14,420 nt of DNA, taken from assembly GCA_947311795.1 (NCBI GenBank), contig CAMZLX010000190.1, forward strand, positions 1-14,420, in the 5' to 3' direction. This stretch comes from an uncultured Zetaproteobacteria bacterium (GTDB taxonomy: Bacteria > Pseudomonadota > Zetaproteobacteria > Mariprofundales > Mariprofundaceae). A program made the translations under genes and the position numbers. The notes beneath the pieces were generated by a model. It saw only the letters and a program-made list of their open reading frames with translations, was not told where the DNA came from and ran no database searches. Every line of letters begins with the position of its first letter. The first letter of the stretch is position 1. Shown here one piece after another: positions 13,840 to 14,420 of this stretch.

Positions 13840-14238
13840 ATGAGACATCGCAAACATCGCACATCACTTGGTCTAGTTTCAGGCCATCGTCGCGCAGTAT
13901 TGGCAAACCTTGCTACTGCACTGTTGACGCACGGTAAAATTGAAACAACACAAGCCAAGGCACGTGCTGTTAAGCCATATATTGAAAAACTAATTACATT
14001 GGGCAAAAAAGGTGATTTACATTCGCGTCGTCAAGCATTGTCTAAATTACGTTATCGCCCTATCGTTGACCGTTTGTTTGGTGATGTAGCTAGCGCATTT
14101 AGCGAGCGCCCTGGCGGATATACCCGTATCATCAAAACACGCCTTCGCGTTGGTGATGCTGCACCTATGGCAATGATTGAATTGGTTGAGACCATTGATG
14201 CTGTTGAAAAAACAGAAGAAGTAACAACTGAAGAGTAA
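13840..14238 (+). CDS. rplQ: 50S ribosomal protein L17
   Basis: L17 is a large-subunit protein near the tunnel exit. MRHRKHRTSLGLVSGHRRAVLANLATALLTHGKIETT at the N-terminus, KARAVKPYIEKLITLGKKGD and RPGGYTRIIKTRLRVGDAAPMAMIELV are diagnostic. The 132 residues are within the bacterial range, with an acidic end (VEKTEEVTTEE). AAAGAGGT at 13825-13832 overlaps the rpoA stop and serves the ATG at 13840. It is the last ribosomal gene of the run, followed by a strong terminator 29 bases after the stop. Confidence 0.97.
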   Translation: MRHRKHRTSLGLVSGHRRAVLANLATALLTHGKIETTQAKARAVKPYIEKLITLGKKGDLHSRRQALSKLRYRPIVDRLFGDVASAFSERPGGYTRIIKTRLRVGDAAPMAMIELVETIDAVEKTEEVTTEE

Positions 14239-14267
14239 GTTGCAGTTGGCACATCAATGAGATTTAT

Positions 14268-14299
14268 AAAAGGCTTCGCAGTTGCGAAGTCTTTTTTTT
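14268..14299 (+). terminator. Strong Rho-independent terminator after rplQ
   Basis: CTTCGC (14274-14279) pairs with GCGAAG (14284-14289) around a four-base AGTT loop. The stem can extend outward with a G-U pair, G-C and four A-U pairs (14268-14273 with 14290-14295), and eight consecutive T residues occupy 14292-14299. This has the full structure of an intrinsic terminator and marks the end of the ribosomal transcript. It is the only clear terminator in the window. Confidence 0.9.
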
Positions 14300-14337
14300 G
14301 GTCTAAACTATGTGATGAATGATACAGGGAGTGATTT

Positions 14338-14420
14338 ATGCATAAGAATAAGTATATATTAATGGGTTTGTTGTCTGCAGGTATGCTGGCGAATTTTGCG
14401 CAGGCTGCGGAGTTTGCGCC
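14338..14420 (+). CDS. Secreted or periplasmic protein, N-terminus only
   Basis: The open frame starts at ATG 14338 and continues through the end of the window, showing 27 residues. It has AGGGAG at 14326-14331, six bases upstream. The sequence begins MHKNKY and continues with a hydrophobic stretch to a likely signal-peptidase-I site after AQA (AQA-AEF near residues 21-26), so the product is probably exported. The function cannot be recognised from this fragment. It lies 38 bases after the rplQ terminator, so it must be transcribed from its own start or from read-through. Confidence 0.75.
   Translation, partial: MHKNKYILMGLLSAGMLANFAQAAEFA

Noticed and set aside
14282..14309. Possible promoter TTGCGA-16 bases-TAAACT before the exported protein gene
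   Set aside because: Each box matches the consensus at four of six positions only, and the upstream box lies inside the terminator stem. Too weak to list as a feature.
1..14420. A novel system, mobile element, CRISPR array, or horizontally acquired island
   Set aside because: Every coding stretch except the last 83 bases belongs to a known housekeeping family, on one strand, with normal order and uniform codon use. No direct repeats, transposase genes or attachment-like sites were seen.

Overview
This 14.4-kb window is a dense, single-strand ribosomal protein locus: the end of tuf, then the S10, spc and alpha gene clusters joined in one run, closed by a strong intrinsic terminator, with the first codons of an unrelated exported protein after it. 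I see no mobile element, CRISPR array, tRNA/rRNA gene or phage gene, and no gene-free stretch longer than about 100 bases. The premise that a new system may be hidden here is not supported. What deserves a second look is small-scale: gene order, regulatory gaps, start sites and individual residues.

Organism: a bacterium with moderately AT-rich DNA. The proteins look proteobacterial in overall character (SecY, RpoA with a classical alpha-CTD, L3, S11). However, S14 is the short zinc-binding type and S4, L24 and L36 also keep complete cysteine sets, which argues against a typical gamma-, beta- or alphaproteobacterium. The order secY-adk-infA-rpmJ-rpsM, with no map gene, fits a deeper proteobacterial branch. 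My best guess is a zetaproteobacterium, held loosely because it rests on memory of families, not a search.

Layout: 1-141 tuf 3' end; 155-4175 rpsJ, rplC, rplD, rplW, rplB, rpsS, rplV, rpsC; 4191-5074 rplP, rpmC, rpsQ (end of the S10 block); 5087-9054 rplN, rplX, rplE, rpsN, rpsH, rplF, rplR, rpsE, rpmD, rplO (spc block); 9058-11397 secY, adk, infA, rpmJ; 11427-14238 rpsM, rpsK, rpsD, rpoA, rplQ (alpha block); 14268-14299 terminator; 14338 to the end, start of a secreted protein.

How it works together: 26 ribosomal proteins (12 small-subunit, 14 large-subunit... counted individually below), the core translocon subunit SecY, adenylate kinase, initiation factor IF-1 and the RNA polymerase alpha subunit are encoded colinearly, so ribosome assembly, protein export, nucleotide balance and transcription capacity can be coexpressed. 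Most genes start 1-36 bases after the previous stop or overlap it (rplD/rplW, rplP/rpmC, secY/adk), which implies extensive translational coupling. The classic long leaders known from E. coli upstream of rpsJ (L4 target) and rpsM (S4 target) have no room here, so feedback control, if present, must use other sites.
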